Part shown: one piece after another, positions 50,402 to 58,393 of the stretch | Numbering within the stretch: the stretch's first letter is position 1 | Layout of the letters: each line of letters opens with the position of its first letter | Origin: a bacterium | Lineage (GTDB): Bacteria; Bacillota_I; Bacilli_A; RF39; UBA660 | Assembly: GCA_014846175.1 (NCBI GenBank) | Contig: RKAV01000041.1 | Span: forward strand, 1-58,939 | DNA: 58,939 nucleotides | Direction of reading: 5' to 3' | Translations under genes and position numbers: made by a program | The notes under the pieces: generated by a model | Told to the model about the DNA's origin: nothing | Databases searched by the model: none | Seen by the model: the letters and a program-made list of their open reading frames with translations, nothing else

Positions 50402-53017
50402 CTAATTTATAGCATTAGTATTTTTCTGTAATTTTTTTTCTAATACTTTTGGTTGTTCCTCTTTATTTAACAATGTCATATAACTATTAAACTCTTCTAT
50501 TGCTCTATAATCATTTTTTAAGCATTCGCCAATTCTTTCTTGATATGTTCGGGCTATATACCAATCCTTAGAATAATAAACATTTTTTATTGAATATTTA
50601 CTTATTGGTATATAATCTGTAGGATTAATTGAGTAATTTATAGAGTTTATTACGTTAATTACATTTTCATCATTATTATTATATCCATCTATAAAAAAAT
50701 CAGCAAATTTTATTTCATTCCTAGGATCCATATATGAAACATCTGGATTTTTTGACTTAATATTTCTAAGGTCAAAATTATTATCTTTATATACAATATC
50801 CAAAGTTCTGTGATAGATATCTGTATCTTTATATACCTCATCATCTTTTTCAAATATAGTAGGAGTTGGATAATCTTTTGGAAAATGAGTTGTATTTGGC
50901 TTTAAGTATGAATCACTACCAATACATGCTAAATTAATTGGTTCATTACTTTGTTTAGTAATTTCTACTATCTTTTCTATTCCTTCTTTAAATGTAGTAG
51001 ATATTAAACGACCATTAGCTTCTATTTCTTTATCTACACACTCAATACTATTAGCTATTAGTACATTCCCATTTCTTTTCAACGGACAAAAAGCAGCAAT
51101 ATCACCTGATTTATCATATATTATCAATATTCTACCATTTCTACAAAGTGCTGCATGTAACAAATGATTATGTGCTATATCAAGTGTCCTAATACAACAA
51201 TTAGCTTTATATCCTAGCTCAAATATTTGTGGGTCATCTAATTTCATAGTTTCATAAGTATAACCTCTTGTAGAAGTTCCTTTTACATAAGGGATACTAG
51301 ATTCAACTCTTTTTTTCATTTGTGAATATATTTCAACGATTTTTTTTAATATTTCATTATTACTATTCTGTGTTTTATTTCCCAAAATAATATTTTCTAA
51401 AAAACTATTATTATTTAATAAGTAATTATCTGGAGTTATTATTTTTCTATCTATATCATATTTTTCTGTTTCTAATATTGCATTTACTTTCTTTAATGTA
51501 ATTTTATTATGACATTTTTCTAATATTTCATCATAATTGTTATACAAGTAATACCATGTTTTATATAATTCAGAATTCTTATCATTAAGTATATTTATAA
51601 AATGATTATTATTTGGTGTTTCAAACATAAAGTTAATAAATCTTTTATCTATAATAGGTAAGAATTTACTTCCTTCAGCTTTCATTTCAACTCTTGTTAT
51701 ATCAGTCTTAGCAACATTATCTAAAAACATTTTGTTATATTGCCCATATTTACCACTTAATATTTCTATGCTTCTTTCATATCCAAATATAAAGTACATT
51801 TTGATACATAACCCATATATTGTAGACAATTCATCTTGAGTCTTATCTTCTAAAAATTTAGATAATTTATTAATATGTTTAACATTTACTTTAGATAATT
51901 GTTCTAGAGTCATGCCATGAAGATATCTAGCGTTAGGAAGTGCAATATTAAATTTTAAATAAAACATTAATTTTAAATCTTTTGTTATTTCATCATAATT
52001 ATTAGTTAAATAATTTATATCTCTGTAACTTATTAAACCATTATTTAAATTTCTTTTTAATGTGTTATAGATCATCTCTTGATTAACAGAACCATTTTTT
52101 AATATACGACCAGTTAAATATTTTAAAAATTTCTCTTTAATTGTCTCTTCCTGATTTTCATTTAATAAGATATCATATATTTCTTTCTCTAGGTTAGCTT
52201 GTCTATGAAAGTTTGGATGTCTAAATTGATTTTCTATTTTTTCTCTTATTAATTCGTCTCTAGCTTTTATTTCAGCAAAGAGTTTTTCAAACGACTTACC
52301 ATTCTTAACTATATTATCTGATATATATTTTTTTATATCATTATTATCAATACTATCATTAATATAATTAAGAAAAAATAACTCTTCTGAATTTAATTGT
52401 TTCATTATACTGCTATTAATTCTATCTTTATCAGAACCAAATAGGACTCCTTCTATATTGCTATATCTTTCTCTAAAATCGGTAGGAAGAAGCACCTCCC
52501 TAGTATAAAAATTTAATTTTTCTATTATTTTTAACTGTCTGTCAGTAGGCAATAAGTTAAATTCTTTACTTTTTACTACCTCATCAAAGACTTTTTTTAA
52601 ATCGTATGAATGGAAAAATTTGTCTTCAACTTTATTTTCATTCATGACAATATATAGAAAATATTTATTACTATATATTTGTTTCTTTATAGTTTGTGAT
52701 TTTATATCTTTGTTCAATTTTTCAATATTTTTTATCGTCTGTTCAGTGCAAACAAAGTTATTTAAACTTAATGTTCCTAAAATTAATATTTTTTGAATTT
52801 TATCATTAGTCCATAATTTATTTTGCATAGTGAAACCTGAACTTCTAAAAGTAGAATTGATGGTATTACTATCTAAATTTGAAATAAATTCAATTATACT
52901 CGAATCTATTATTGTATTTATTTGTTCATCTGTTAATTTTTTTAAAGTATTAATCAATTTTTTAGTTTTATACGATCTAATTTTTTTAAGATTTATTTGT
53001 GTAATATTGCTTTGCAT
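50402..53017 (-). CDS. Very large protein of unknown function (871 aa)
   Basis: No family recognised. The start is ATG at 53017 (AAGGAG seven bases upstream; the TTG at 53032 lies in front of that site). The first 550 residues are highly charged and helix-rich, with Asn/Lys/Ile content above the neighbours. A globular region at about 590-700 contains ELGYKANCCIRTLDIAHNHL, then ALCRNGRILIIYD and RNGNVLIANSIECVD, alternating strands with a Cys-Cys pair, vaguely similar to PcfJ-like or phage-related domains. The C-terminal 170 residues are Tyr/Asp/Asn-rich. It sits in the accessory region beside dam; there is no signal peptide or membrane segment. A weak promoter (TATAAT at 53044-53049) is upstream. 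Confidence 0.7.
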   Translation of the reverse strand: MQSNITQINLKKIRSYKTKKLINTLKKLTDEQINTIIDSSIIEFISNLDSNTINSTFRSSGFTMQNKLWTNDKIQKILILGTLSLNNFVCTEQTIKNIEKLNKDIKSQTIKKQIYSNKYFLYIVMNENKVEDKFFHSYDLKKVFDEVVKSKEFNLLPTDRQLKIIEKLNFYTREVLLPTDFRERYSNIEGVLFGSDKDRINSSIMKQLNSEELFFLNYINDSIDNNDIKKYISDNIVKNGKSFEKLFAEIKARDELIREKIENQFRHPNFHRQANLEKEIYDILLNENQEETIKEKFLKYLTGRILKNGSVNQEMIYNTLKRNLNNGLISYRDINYLTNNYDEITKDLKLMFYLKFNIALPNARYLHGMTLEQLSKVNVKHINKLSKFLEDKTQDELSTIYGLCIKMYFIFGYERSIEILSGKYGQYNKMFLDNVAKTDITRVEMKAEGSKFLPIIDKRFINFMFETPNNNHFINILNDKNSELYKTWYYLYNNYDEILEKCHNKITLKKVNAILETEKYDIDRKIITPDNYLLNNNSFLENIILGNKTQNSNNEILKKIVEIYSQMKKRVESSIPYVKGTSTRGYTYETMKLDDPQIFELGYKANCCIRTLDIAHNHLLHAALCRNGRILIIYDKSGDIAAFCPLKRNGNVLIANSIECVDKEIEANGRLISTTFKEGIEKIVEITKQSNEPINLACIGSDSYLKPNTTHFPKDYPTPTIFEKDDEVYKDTDIYHRTLDIVYKDNNFDLRNIKSKNPDVSYMDPRNEIKFADFFIDGYNNNDENVINVINSINYSINPTDYIPISKYSIKNVYYSKDWYIARTYQERIGECLKNDYRAIEEFNSYMTLLNKEEQPKVLEKKLQKNTNAIN

Positions 53018-53061
53018 AGTTTTCTCCTTCAAAAGTAAGATATATTATAACATTAAACTAT

Positions 53062-53275
53062 ATGAAATTACACATAAATAAAGAAATTAAGAAGCCGTTA
53101 AAGGAAAAACAAGATTATTATGGAAAAGATAAAAAAATATCACAAATTGAATCCAGTTCCCAGTTTTATTGTAAATGAACATGTGGGATTTTTAAGATTT
53201 AGAAAGAAGGAAAGTACTCCTGAAATGGATTGTCCATACTATGGTGGTACTATGTTTTCTCTTGATTTAAGCTAA
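53062..53275 (+). other. Non-coding gap with two tiny overlapping plus-strand ORFs
   Basis: The gap 53018-53416 holds two short frames in the plus direction: 53062-53178 (38 codons, KLHINKEIKKPLKEKQDYYG...) and 53120-53275 (51 codons, ending DCPYYGGTMFSLDLS). Neither has a well-placed ribosome site, and the first is AT-biased and lysine-rich. Together they look like a decayed gene whose frames were split, or chance. The rest of the gap contains the large-gene promoter and, near 53384, a palindrome. Confidence 0.3.
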
Positions 53276-53383
53276 AAAATTGAAGTTTTGCTTTAATATT
53301 TTTGTTGGTTGGTTTAATTTTAATAAACCCACTTTTCTTTCAGTAATGATCTAAACGCACTTTCCTTATATATAAAAAAGATG

Positions 53384-53413
53384 ATGACCTAGTCCATTAA
53401 AGGACTAGGTCAT
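53384..53413. terminator. Palindrome A, terminator-like, repeated at 54889
   Basis: ATGACCTAGTCC (53384-53395) and GGACTAGGTCAT (53402-53413) form a 12-bp perfect stem with a six-base loop. On the minus strand CATCTTTTTTATAT follows, so it can end the 53417-54310 gene. The core (53386-53411) is 25/26 identical to 54889-54914. Confidence 0.7.
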
Positions 53414-53416
53414 TTT

Positions 53417-54310
53417 TTAATTATTAACTTCTCTCATGACATAAACAAGATCTTTATGCCAATTTTCGTTATGATTAATTTTCTTAATAATATACTTTGA
53501 AGAAAGTAAATCACCTTTTGACATTTTTGATAGTTCCTCCCAATTTTTTACTGGTATCACGTAAGTAGCATTTCCATAATAGCTTGATTCTAGACAACAA
53601 TACTTATTAAATATAAATGCATAATAGCCTGTAAACCCGCCTGTACCACAGAATATATAAATAGGATTAAATTTATTTAACGTCTCTATTCTGTATTCTT
53701 CAAATCCTTTATTCTTACTTTTATGTTTCTTTTTATCTTTTAAAGATTTTATATCTATTTTTATGCCTTTAGGAAGAATTTCCCAATTACATCGTTTAAT
53801 TAATAAATTATCTTTGACAAGATCTAAATCTTCATTAAAGATTTCGCAATAACCAAAGACTTCAAGAAACATATTAATTATCTGTTTTAAAAGACTTTTA
53901 TTAGAATAATCTTTTATATTAGCTATTATAAATTTCCTATCATTTTTATCTTTTGTTAATACCATTTCTATATTTGTTGGACTTACTTCTATTTTAGGAT
54001 ATGCATATCTGTATACATCACTATATCCGGTATGTTCATATCCACCCCAATCTAGTAAAGACCATTCTCTTGTTGTTATATATCTATATACTTTTTCACT
54101 ACTTTTATCTGCATATGAATAACCTTCAGTATTTCTTCTACAATTAATCCCATAATGTGGTGAAGGTTCTATTGATAATCCTTCTTCAAATTCATCTATT
54201 CCTAATTTTTTATATTCATCTTCTGTAATTCTAATTCCAATATAGATTTTCTTACTATCAATTTTGTCTAAAAAATCTATGGAATTAATACGTTTCTTTG
54301 CAATAACCAT
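53417..54310 (-). CDS. Uncharacterised 297-aa protein of the accessory region
   Basis: Soluble alpha/beta-type protein. Recognisable stretches are PHYGINCRRNTEGYSYA, REWSLLDWGGYEHTGYS and a C-terminal block CGTGGFTGYYAFIF, CCLESSYYGNATYVIP, then INHNENWHKDL. I do not recognise a catalytic family. The clustered aromatic and Gly residues suggest a small ligand-binding or protein-binding core. It has an AGGAGG site and ends just before palindrome A. It lies 48 bases after the 58-aa gene, so they may be co-transcribed. It is likely part of the accessory island; a defence role is plausible from location only. Confidence 0.6.
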   Translation of the reverse strand: MVIAKKRINSIDFLDKIDSKKIYIGIRITEDEYKKLGIDEFEEGLSIEPSPHYGINCRRNTEGYSYADKSSEKVYRYITTREWSLLDWGGYEHTGYSDVYRYAYPKIEVSPTNIEMVLTKDKNDRKFIIANIKDYSNKSLLKQIINMFLEVFGYCEIFNEDLDLVKDNLLIKRCNWEILPKGIKIDIKSLKDKKKHKSKNKGFEEYRIETLNKFNPIYIFCGTGGFTGYYAFIFNKYCCLESSYYGNATYVIPVKNWEELSKMSKGDLLSSKYIIKKINHNENWHKDLVYVMREVNN

Positions 54311-54358
54311 ATTTTTTCCTCCTTAGCTAGTAAGTAGGAACTACAAGCAAACAACTAA

Positions 54359-54535
54359 CTAATTATTTTCTTTTCTAACACCTTTAAACTTGTCACCGCT
54401 AGTTTTAACATCCATAAATTTTCCAGTGGATGTGTTTCTTTTTACATACAAGTTTGTCTTACCATTAAATGTTTGAGAACGGCCTTTTACTGCTCCAACT
54501 CTTGCATTATCACCTTTTGGTTTATTTACTGCCAT
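54359..54535 (-). CDS. Small basic protein of 58 aa
   Basis: The ATG at 54535 has a perfect AGGAGGTG ribosome site. The product begins MAVNKPKGDNARVGAVKGRS, then QTFNGKTNLYVKRNTSTG, KFMDVKTSGDKFKGVRKENN. It is rich in Lys, Arg, Gly and Thr, with no hydrophobic core of note, and probably a nucleic-acid-associated or poorly structured protein. The same kind of short protein occurs scattered in accessory regions of gut bacteria, but I cannot give a family name. It is preceded by an untranslated region of about 250 bases with strong local structure. Confidence 0.7.
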   Translation of the reverse strand: MAVNKPKGDNARVGAVKGRSQTFNGKTNLYVKRNTSTGKFMDVKTSGDKFKGVRKENN

Positions 54536-54605
54536 AAAGCACCTCCTATTTACATACTCGGAGATTCCTTTTTCTAAAAAATACCTATTTTTTGATCAAA
54601 GACTT

Positions 54606-54788
54606 GCAATTTTTTTAAATTATTGCTAAGATATTTATAGAACAAGGGTGTCTACTGTTTATCTCCTGTTCTTCATATAGTTTACTTGTGTATTCTATAT
54701 CTTGTGTTGCTATGTAGTTCGTACCTACATATGCATAGAGTATTTGTATTGCTAGCAAATACTTTTTTATTTGCCAAATAATCTATGC
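54606..54788 (-). ncRNA. Structured RNA region, possible small RNA or 5' leader
   Basis: In a 384-base gap with no convincing gene, the minus strand shows a promoter followed by nested helices: P1 54782-54789 with 54732-54739 (8 bp); P2 54776-54781 with 54767-54772; P3 54756-54762 with 54740-54746; P4 54725-54730 with 54712-54717; P5 54667-54672 with 54639-54644 (inside P6 54697-54703 with 54628-54634). GC content is clearly higher than in surrounding spacers. Just after it (54576-54593) is an A6/T6 palindrome that could terminate. It may be an independent RNA or a regulatory leader of the 58-aa gene. One minus frame reads peptide-like for about 55 codons but has no ATG and no ribosome site. 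Confidence 0.45.
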
Positions 54789-54794
54789 AACTTA

Positions 54795-54823
54795 ATAGTA
54801 TCATATTCTTCAAAAATAAGCAA
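54795..54823 (-). promoter_or_regulatory. Promoter of the structured RNA region
   Basis: Minus strand TTGCTT (54818-54823), 17 bases, TACTAT (54795-54800) with a TGA extension. The first predicted helix begins almost at the expected start site (about 54788). Confidence 0.55.
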
Positions 54824-54888
54824 TTTTTGTCGTAAAAAAATCTGCTTTTTTGTTATTTTTATTAGTTTTCTTAGTTAATATATCAAAT

Positions 54889-54914
54889 GACCTAGTCCAT
54901 TAAATGACTAGGTC
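54889..54914. terminator. Palindrome B, copy of palindrome A
   Basis: GACCTAGTC (54889-54897) pairs with GACTAGGTC (54906-54914), and the 26-base core differs from 53386-53411 at one position. It follows the RloB stop, but the T-run on the minus strand is weak (ATTTGATATATT). Confidence 0.55.
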
Positions 54915-54919
54915 TCTTT

Positions 54920-55531
54920 CTATTTTTCTAATTCATCTATTATTTGATAAACATCTGAGTGAGGATTAGCTTCAACTGATTGAATATCTCTATTATTTTC
55001 TTTTTGATATTTTTCCAATTTTTTAGCATTATCATATGCTTTTTTAGTTTTATCAACAATAATTGGATACATATTACAATTCTTAGTATATTTTGGAAAA
55101 TGCTCTTTTAATCTTTTTATTACTGCATCGCTATTCATGTTAGCAGTCGTATATTCATAATGTAATAAAAACCACGTTTCTATACAAGGTGAAGATGTAA
55201 TTACGACTACACTATTATTTTGTGCTAATTTTATTGTTTCTTTTATTTGAGTGTTTTTACTAGAATTAACATCTGTATCAAATATACAAAATGCTCTATC
55301 ATCATCTTCTAATACTAATCTTAATTCTTTCGCTTTATCTATTGTTTGTTTAACTAAATTTACTGGATCTGTTTCATTACCAGGAACTACTTTAATTGTA
55401 TAATTTTTATCTATACCTTTAAAGCTATCAAAATAATTTCTTTCAGTTTTATTTTTACCCTCATAAGCTACTAATATTACTCTTTTTGATCTACGGTCAT
55501 TTCTATTTCTTTGTCTATCTCTACTGCTCAT
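54920..55531 (-). CDS. RloB-family / AbiLii-like TOPRIM protein
   Basis: Protein of 203 aa. The N terminus is basic (SSRDRQRNRNDRRSKR) and leads into a TOPRIM-like core: AYEGKNKTERNYF (Glu24, Glu30) and FCIFDTDVN (Asp-x-Asp), then CIETWFLLHYEY. This is the RloB (PF13707) layout. The gene starts two bases after the AAA ATPase, so the pair is coupled. AbiL of lactococci has the same ATPase plus RloB architecture, and OLD/PARIS/Gabija systems use similar ATPase plus TOPRIM pairs. A nuclease that acts upon phage infection is the probable role. Molecular action in this species is not known. Confidence 0.8.
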   Translation of the reverse strand: MSSRDRQRNRNDRRSKRVILVAYEGKNKTERNYFDSFKGIDKNYTIKVVPGNETDPVNLVKQTIDKAKELRLVLEDDDRAFCIFDTDVNSSKNTQIKETIKLAQNNSVVVITSSPCIETWFLLHYEYTTANMNSDAVIKRLKEHFPKYTKNCNMYPIIVDKTKKAYDNAKKLEKYQKENNRDIQSVEANPHSDVYQIIDELEK

Positions 55532-55533
55532 AT

Positions 55534-56778
55534 TTACTCTTTAAAGTCATCAAAATTATTTACTAAGAATGGCACAGCACCATATCTTCCTAATAAATAA
55601 CCCTTCTCAACATTTTCAGATTTTCTTATAGAGAAGTCATCTAAAGCATATAATGTACTTTCTCCATTTTCTGGATTCTTTTCCGTAAACCATATTTGAT
55701 CTCTTCTTAGTAACTCTAAATCTAATAAATTAGTATCATGTGTATTAAATATTAACTGAGCATTATTTTTGTTCAAATCTGGATCATTAAATAATTCAAC
55801 TATATATTTGACAATATATGGGTGCAAGCTTTTATCAAACTCATCAATTAATAATACTTTACCATTATCAATTACATCTTTAATAACTGGTATAAATGAA
55901 AATATTACTTGTGTACCTAATGATTCTTCCGAAATATCAAAATCATATTTATCGCCATTTGCAATATGAGTTGTATTTACTTTAAACATAGGTGTATTTG
56001 TTGGTATAAATGGTCTCATAATATCAGGTAATGTACTAATTAATTCATCCGTCATTTTTTCTTGTATAACCTTATAACCTTTAATATTAAAATCTGCTTT
56101 TTCTAAAAATTTAAGTGCAAATTTTTCTAAAGTTTTATCCTTATCATTATAATACATATTATAAGAATAATTATTTAATTGTTCATATGACATTACTACG
56201 CCTAGTTTCTCAGTTAAAAAATCAAATGCTGGTTTTGTTTTTTCAAAATTCCAATTAGTTGCTGTTGTTATAAAAAATTTATTGGCAGTATTCTTTTCTT
56301 TAACATCATTTAAAAATTTTTCATCACTTACATTAAATGAATATTCATTTATATTTTCTCTATTAAATATTTTAACTGGTCTGCCATTTGGATAATATGT
56401 TAAATATTCTTTATAAATATTTTTAGCATCTGCTTCAAACCCATATATATACCTTACACCATCAATTAGAAATTTTATTTCAAACCCACTTGGCTTCTTT
56501 ATAGTTTCTTTATCTAACTTAAATGGTATTATTGGTAACAAAACATTTGGATTAATAAAATTTGATTGTCTTATCATATTACTTATTAAAGCTAATATTT
56601 TAAATAAATTACTTTTACCAGATGCGTTTGCACCATATAATGCAGTCATCTTTAATAGCTTTTCATTTCCTATACTTGTAAAATTATCTTCCAAAGTATT
56701 GTCTGAAGATGCAATCATTGAAAAAGTATTTTTTTCTTTAAATGATAAAAAATTTGTAATGCTAAATTCTATTAACAT
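55534..56778 (-). CDS. AAA15/21-family ATPase, RloA/AbiLi-like
   Basis: SMC-like ATPase of 414 aa (ATG at 56778; GAGGAG nine bases upstream; the longer frame up to 56874 has no ribosome site and starts in hydrophobic junk). Walker A is LYGANASGKSN (47-57), the signature-like SEESLGTQ, Walker B VLLIDEFDKSLHP, and the His switch FNTHDTNLL. The N terminus LIEFSITNFLSFKEKNTFS is typical of AAA_15/AAA_21 defence ATPases. It is directly upstream of the RloB-like gene. Own promoter upstream. The system resembles AbiL. Confidence 0.85.
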   Translation of the reverse strand: MLIEFSITNFLSFKEKNTFSMIASSDNTLEDNFTSIGNEKLLKMTALYGANASGKSNLFKILALISNMIRQSNFINPNVLLPIIPFKLDKETIKKPSGFEIKFLIDGVRYIYGFEADAKNIYKEYLTYYPNGRPVKIFNRENINEYSFNVSDEKFLNDVKEKNTANKFFITTATNWNFEKTKPAFDFLTEKLGVVMSYEQLNNYSYNMYYNDKDKTLEKFALKFLEKADFNIKGYKVIQEKMTDELISTLPDIMRPFIPTNTPMFKVNTTHIANGDKYDFDISEESLGTQVIFSFIPVIKDVIDNGKVLLIDEFDKSLHPYIVKYIVELFNDPDLNKNNAQLIFNTHDTNLLDLELLRRDQIWFTEKNPENGESTLYALDDFSIRKSENVEKGYLLGRYGAVPFLVNNFDDFKE

Positions 56779-56802
56779 ATAAATCATCTCCTCTTTGTAT
56801 AT

Positions 56803-56832
56803 ATTATATGCATATTTTTGAATAAAAATCAA
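56803..56832 (-). promoter_or_regulatory. Promoter of the AbiL-like pair
   Basis: Minus strand TTGATT (56827-56832), 18 bases, TATAAT (56803-56808), about 25 bases before the ATG. Confidence 0.55.
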
Positions 56833-56905
56833 TTTTTTAACAATTATTATTAATTTTTTGTATTTTTTTTGCAATTTTTACATTTTATTTAGCTATTTGT
56901 ACCAG

Positions 56906-57220
56906 CTAGTAATCTAATAAATAATTAACTTCAGAAAGAAAATCATCTATTTTATCTATTAAATCATTATCTAAATAAACATGCTTGCAATCTTTTATTA
57001 ATCCATGTTCATCTTTTGGTAATTCATCTCTTGCTTTTTCAAACTCAGTATAAGTATATAATTTGCCATTACATAGAATCCTTACATTATTATCATATCC
57101 TTTATATAATTCTCTACGCCAGTTCTTTATATCATCTAAAACTGATAGTATTTTATGTCTAGAAGCCACTATTTCCATTTCTCTAGAACTTTCAGTTTCA
57201 AATACGTATTTATCATTCAT
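56906..57220 (-). CDS. Hypothetical protein of 104 aa, third gene of the AbiEi-like operon
   Basis: Small acidic protein. ILSVLDDIKNWRRELYKGYDN at the centre and an acidic C terminus (LIDKIDDFLSEVNYLLDY) suggest two helices around a loop. It resembles by eye the small phage proteins with an L-x-x-x-x-x-W-L/R-x-x-x-K-Y/G core, but no family is certain. It overlaps the upstream zinc-ribbon gene by eight bases and so belongs to the same operon. Role unknown. Confidence 0.5.
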   Translation of the reverse strand: MNDKYVFETESSREMEIVASRHKILSVLDDIKNWRRELYKGYDNNVRILCNGKLYTYTEFEKARDELPKDEHGLIKDCKHVYLDNDLIDKIDDFLSEVNYLLDY

Positions 57221-57413
57221 CTTTTTTATCCTCCTTCTCTACTTCAGATAATTCTTCATAATCTTCTTCATATCCTAATCTTCTTAAATAATCTTTTCCA
57301 CCATCAACTGCAACTGCACCACATTTACAAAATTCAAAATCATGTCTATAAGTAGATTCAATAACATCTCCACATTTTTTACATTTAATTTTATTAACTA
57401 TTATCTTATTCAT
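57213..57413 (-). CDS. Zinc-ribbon protein of 66 aa (DUF7695-like)
   Basis: Compact protein with a C-x2-C pair at the start (IKCKKCGD), followed by HDFEFCKCGAVAVDGG with a second C-x-C, so four cysteines could hold zinc. The tail YLRRLGYEEDYEELSEVEKEDKKDE is acidic. The layout fits a small family (DUF7695-like) seen in accessory regions and phages. It overlaps the AbiEi-like gene (ATGAATAA) and the 104-aa gene, so the three are coupled. Confidence 0.6.
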   Translation of the reverse strand: MNKIIVNKIKCKKCGDVIESTYRHDFEFCKCGAVAVDGGKDYLRRLGYEEDYEELSEVEKEDKKDE

Positions 57414-58032
57414 AAAACCACTCCAATAAATCCATTACTTCTTTTTTAATACCCATTTTATCTGCATACTTATAAAGTTTAACAAGATCTTTATCTTTTC
57501 TCTTAATATATTCTCTTAAACTATATTTAATATGTTCATTATCCATTCTTTTTTTAGACCTTATAATATCACATATACATCTTTCAATATCATACACTCT
57601 AACAATATTTCCAAATGGTGTTTTGACTTCTGTTAATCCTAATTCATATATATCATCAGAAACATAAAACACATTATGATTTTTCAACTTAATACTATTA
57701 TAATTTTTCTTAACAGTTACATCATATTTACTATCAGGAACTTTTATAGAAAGTCCATGAAAGTACAATGCAGTCATATGAGAATATATAATACCTGGCA
57801 AATTCAAATTAAGTACATAATAAGAATCTGGAAATTTATTAACATCAAGATATATTCCATTATCAAGTTTTTCTATTATTCCTCTATCTAACATAATATT
57901 AAGGTAGATTCTATGAATACCTAATTCAGTTAATTGCTTAGATGTAATGTATCCATTATTAATCTTCATAAGTTCTTGTATTATCTCAATATTACTTTGA
58001 TCTTTAAACTCTTTTATAGTCATCTTTTCCAT
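57406..58032 (-). CDS. AbiEi-type antitoxin-like transcriptional regulator
   Basis: Protein of 208 aa (ATG at 58032; AAAGGAG correctly placed; the ATG at 58038 is too close). An N-terminal winged helix (about 12-65: KINNGYITSKQLTELGIHRIYLN, GIIEKLDNGIYL) is followed by the AbiEi C-terminal domain: SHMTALYFHGLSIKVPD, VTVKKNYNS, TPFGNIVRVYDIERCICDIIRSK. It is the layout of type IV antitoxins that repress their own operon. No AbiEii nucleotidyltransferase toxin follows; instead two small genes do. It may be a stand-alone regulator or antitoxin in a new arrangement. Confidence 0.78.
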   Translation of the reverse strand: MEKMTIKEFKDQSNIEIIQELMKINNGYITSKQLTELGIHRIYLNIMLDRGIIEKLDNGIYLDVNKFPDSYYVLNLNLPGIIYSHMTALYFHGLSIKVPDSKYDVTVKKNYNSIKLKNHNVFYVSDDIYELGLTEVKTPFGNIVRVYDIERCICDIIRSKKRMDNEHIKYSLREYIKRKDKDLVKLYKYADKMGIKKEVMDLLEWFYE

Positions 58033-58207
58033 ATACATTCTCCTTTTGACTTTTACACCTTTATTTTATATTTTATCAGTATAAATGTCAATATCATTAT
58101 AAAAATAAAATACTAATAATTTATATAAAAATTAGTATTTTTTTAAATTTACATACCTAGCTTAGTACCTAAAAATATTTAATAGGTTTAAACACTTTAA
58201 AATAAGC

Positions 58208-58232
58208 AAAAAAAGTGGAGCCTTTCGGCTCC
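58208..58232 (-). terminator. Strong terminator of a lost gene
   Basis: Minus strand GGAGCC-GAAA-GGCTCC (GNRA tetraloop), then ACTTTTTTTG. It follows the C-terminal remnant at 58245 and has no complete gene to serve. Confidence 0.8.
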
Positions 58233-58244
58233 TTCAGGGGGCGG

Positions 58245-58301
58245 TTAGAATTCACGTACTTCAAAGTTTATATAAATACTTTTTCGTTTATTTAAAAGGA
58301 T
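58245..58301 (-). pseudogene. C-terminal remnant of an unidentified gene
   Basis: Eighteen codons ending ...KRKSIYINFEVREF then TAA at 58245, with a stop (TAA) directly before the frame. Good peptide character and a strong terminator next to it suggest the tail of a deleted gene, such as a recombinase or plasmid gene, though I cannot identify it. The remainder of the 58033-58435 gap is AT-rich spacer with the hairpins listed separately. Confidence 0.35.
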
Positions 58302-58357
58302 TTAAAAGTAAATAAAATAACTAAATATTATAAGAATTTTAAATTCTTGGTAGTTGA

Positions 58358-58393
58358 AAAGGTAGTTGAGATATTTCTTAACTACCTTTTTTT
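58358..58393. terminator. Strong hairpin terminator, bidirectional
   Basis: Stem AAAGGTAGTT (58358-58367) with AACTACCTTT (58380-58389), internal AGA/TCT pairs, and T7 on the plus side. Probably ends the partial membrane gene at 58436 in the minus direction. Confidence 0.7.

Noticed and set aside
54536..54788. A 55-codon minus-strand frame that reads like a protein (for example YAYVGTNYIATQDIEYTSK)
   Set aside because: There is no ATG, no ribosome binding site, and a stop directly upstream; the same bases form several perfect helices, so RNA structure is the simpler explanation.
54825..54834. Spo0A-box-like TTTGTCGTAA near the structured RNA promoter
   Set aside because: It departs from the box at a core position (TGTCGTA instead of TGTCGAA) and is single, unlike the tandem perfect boxes at 39899.
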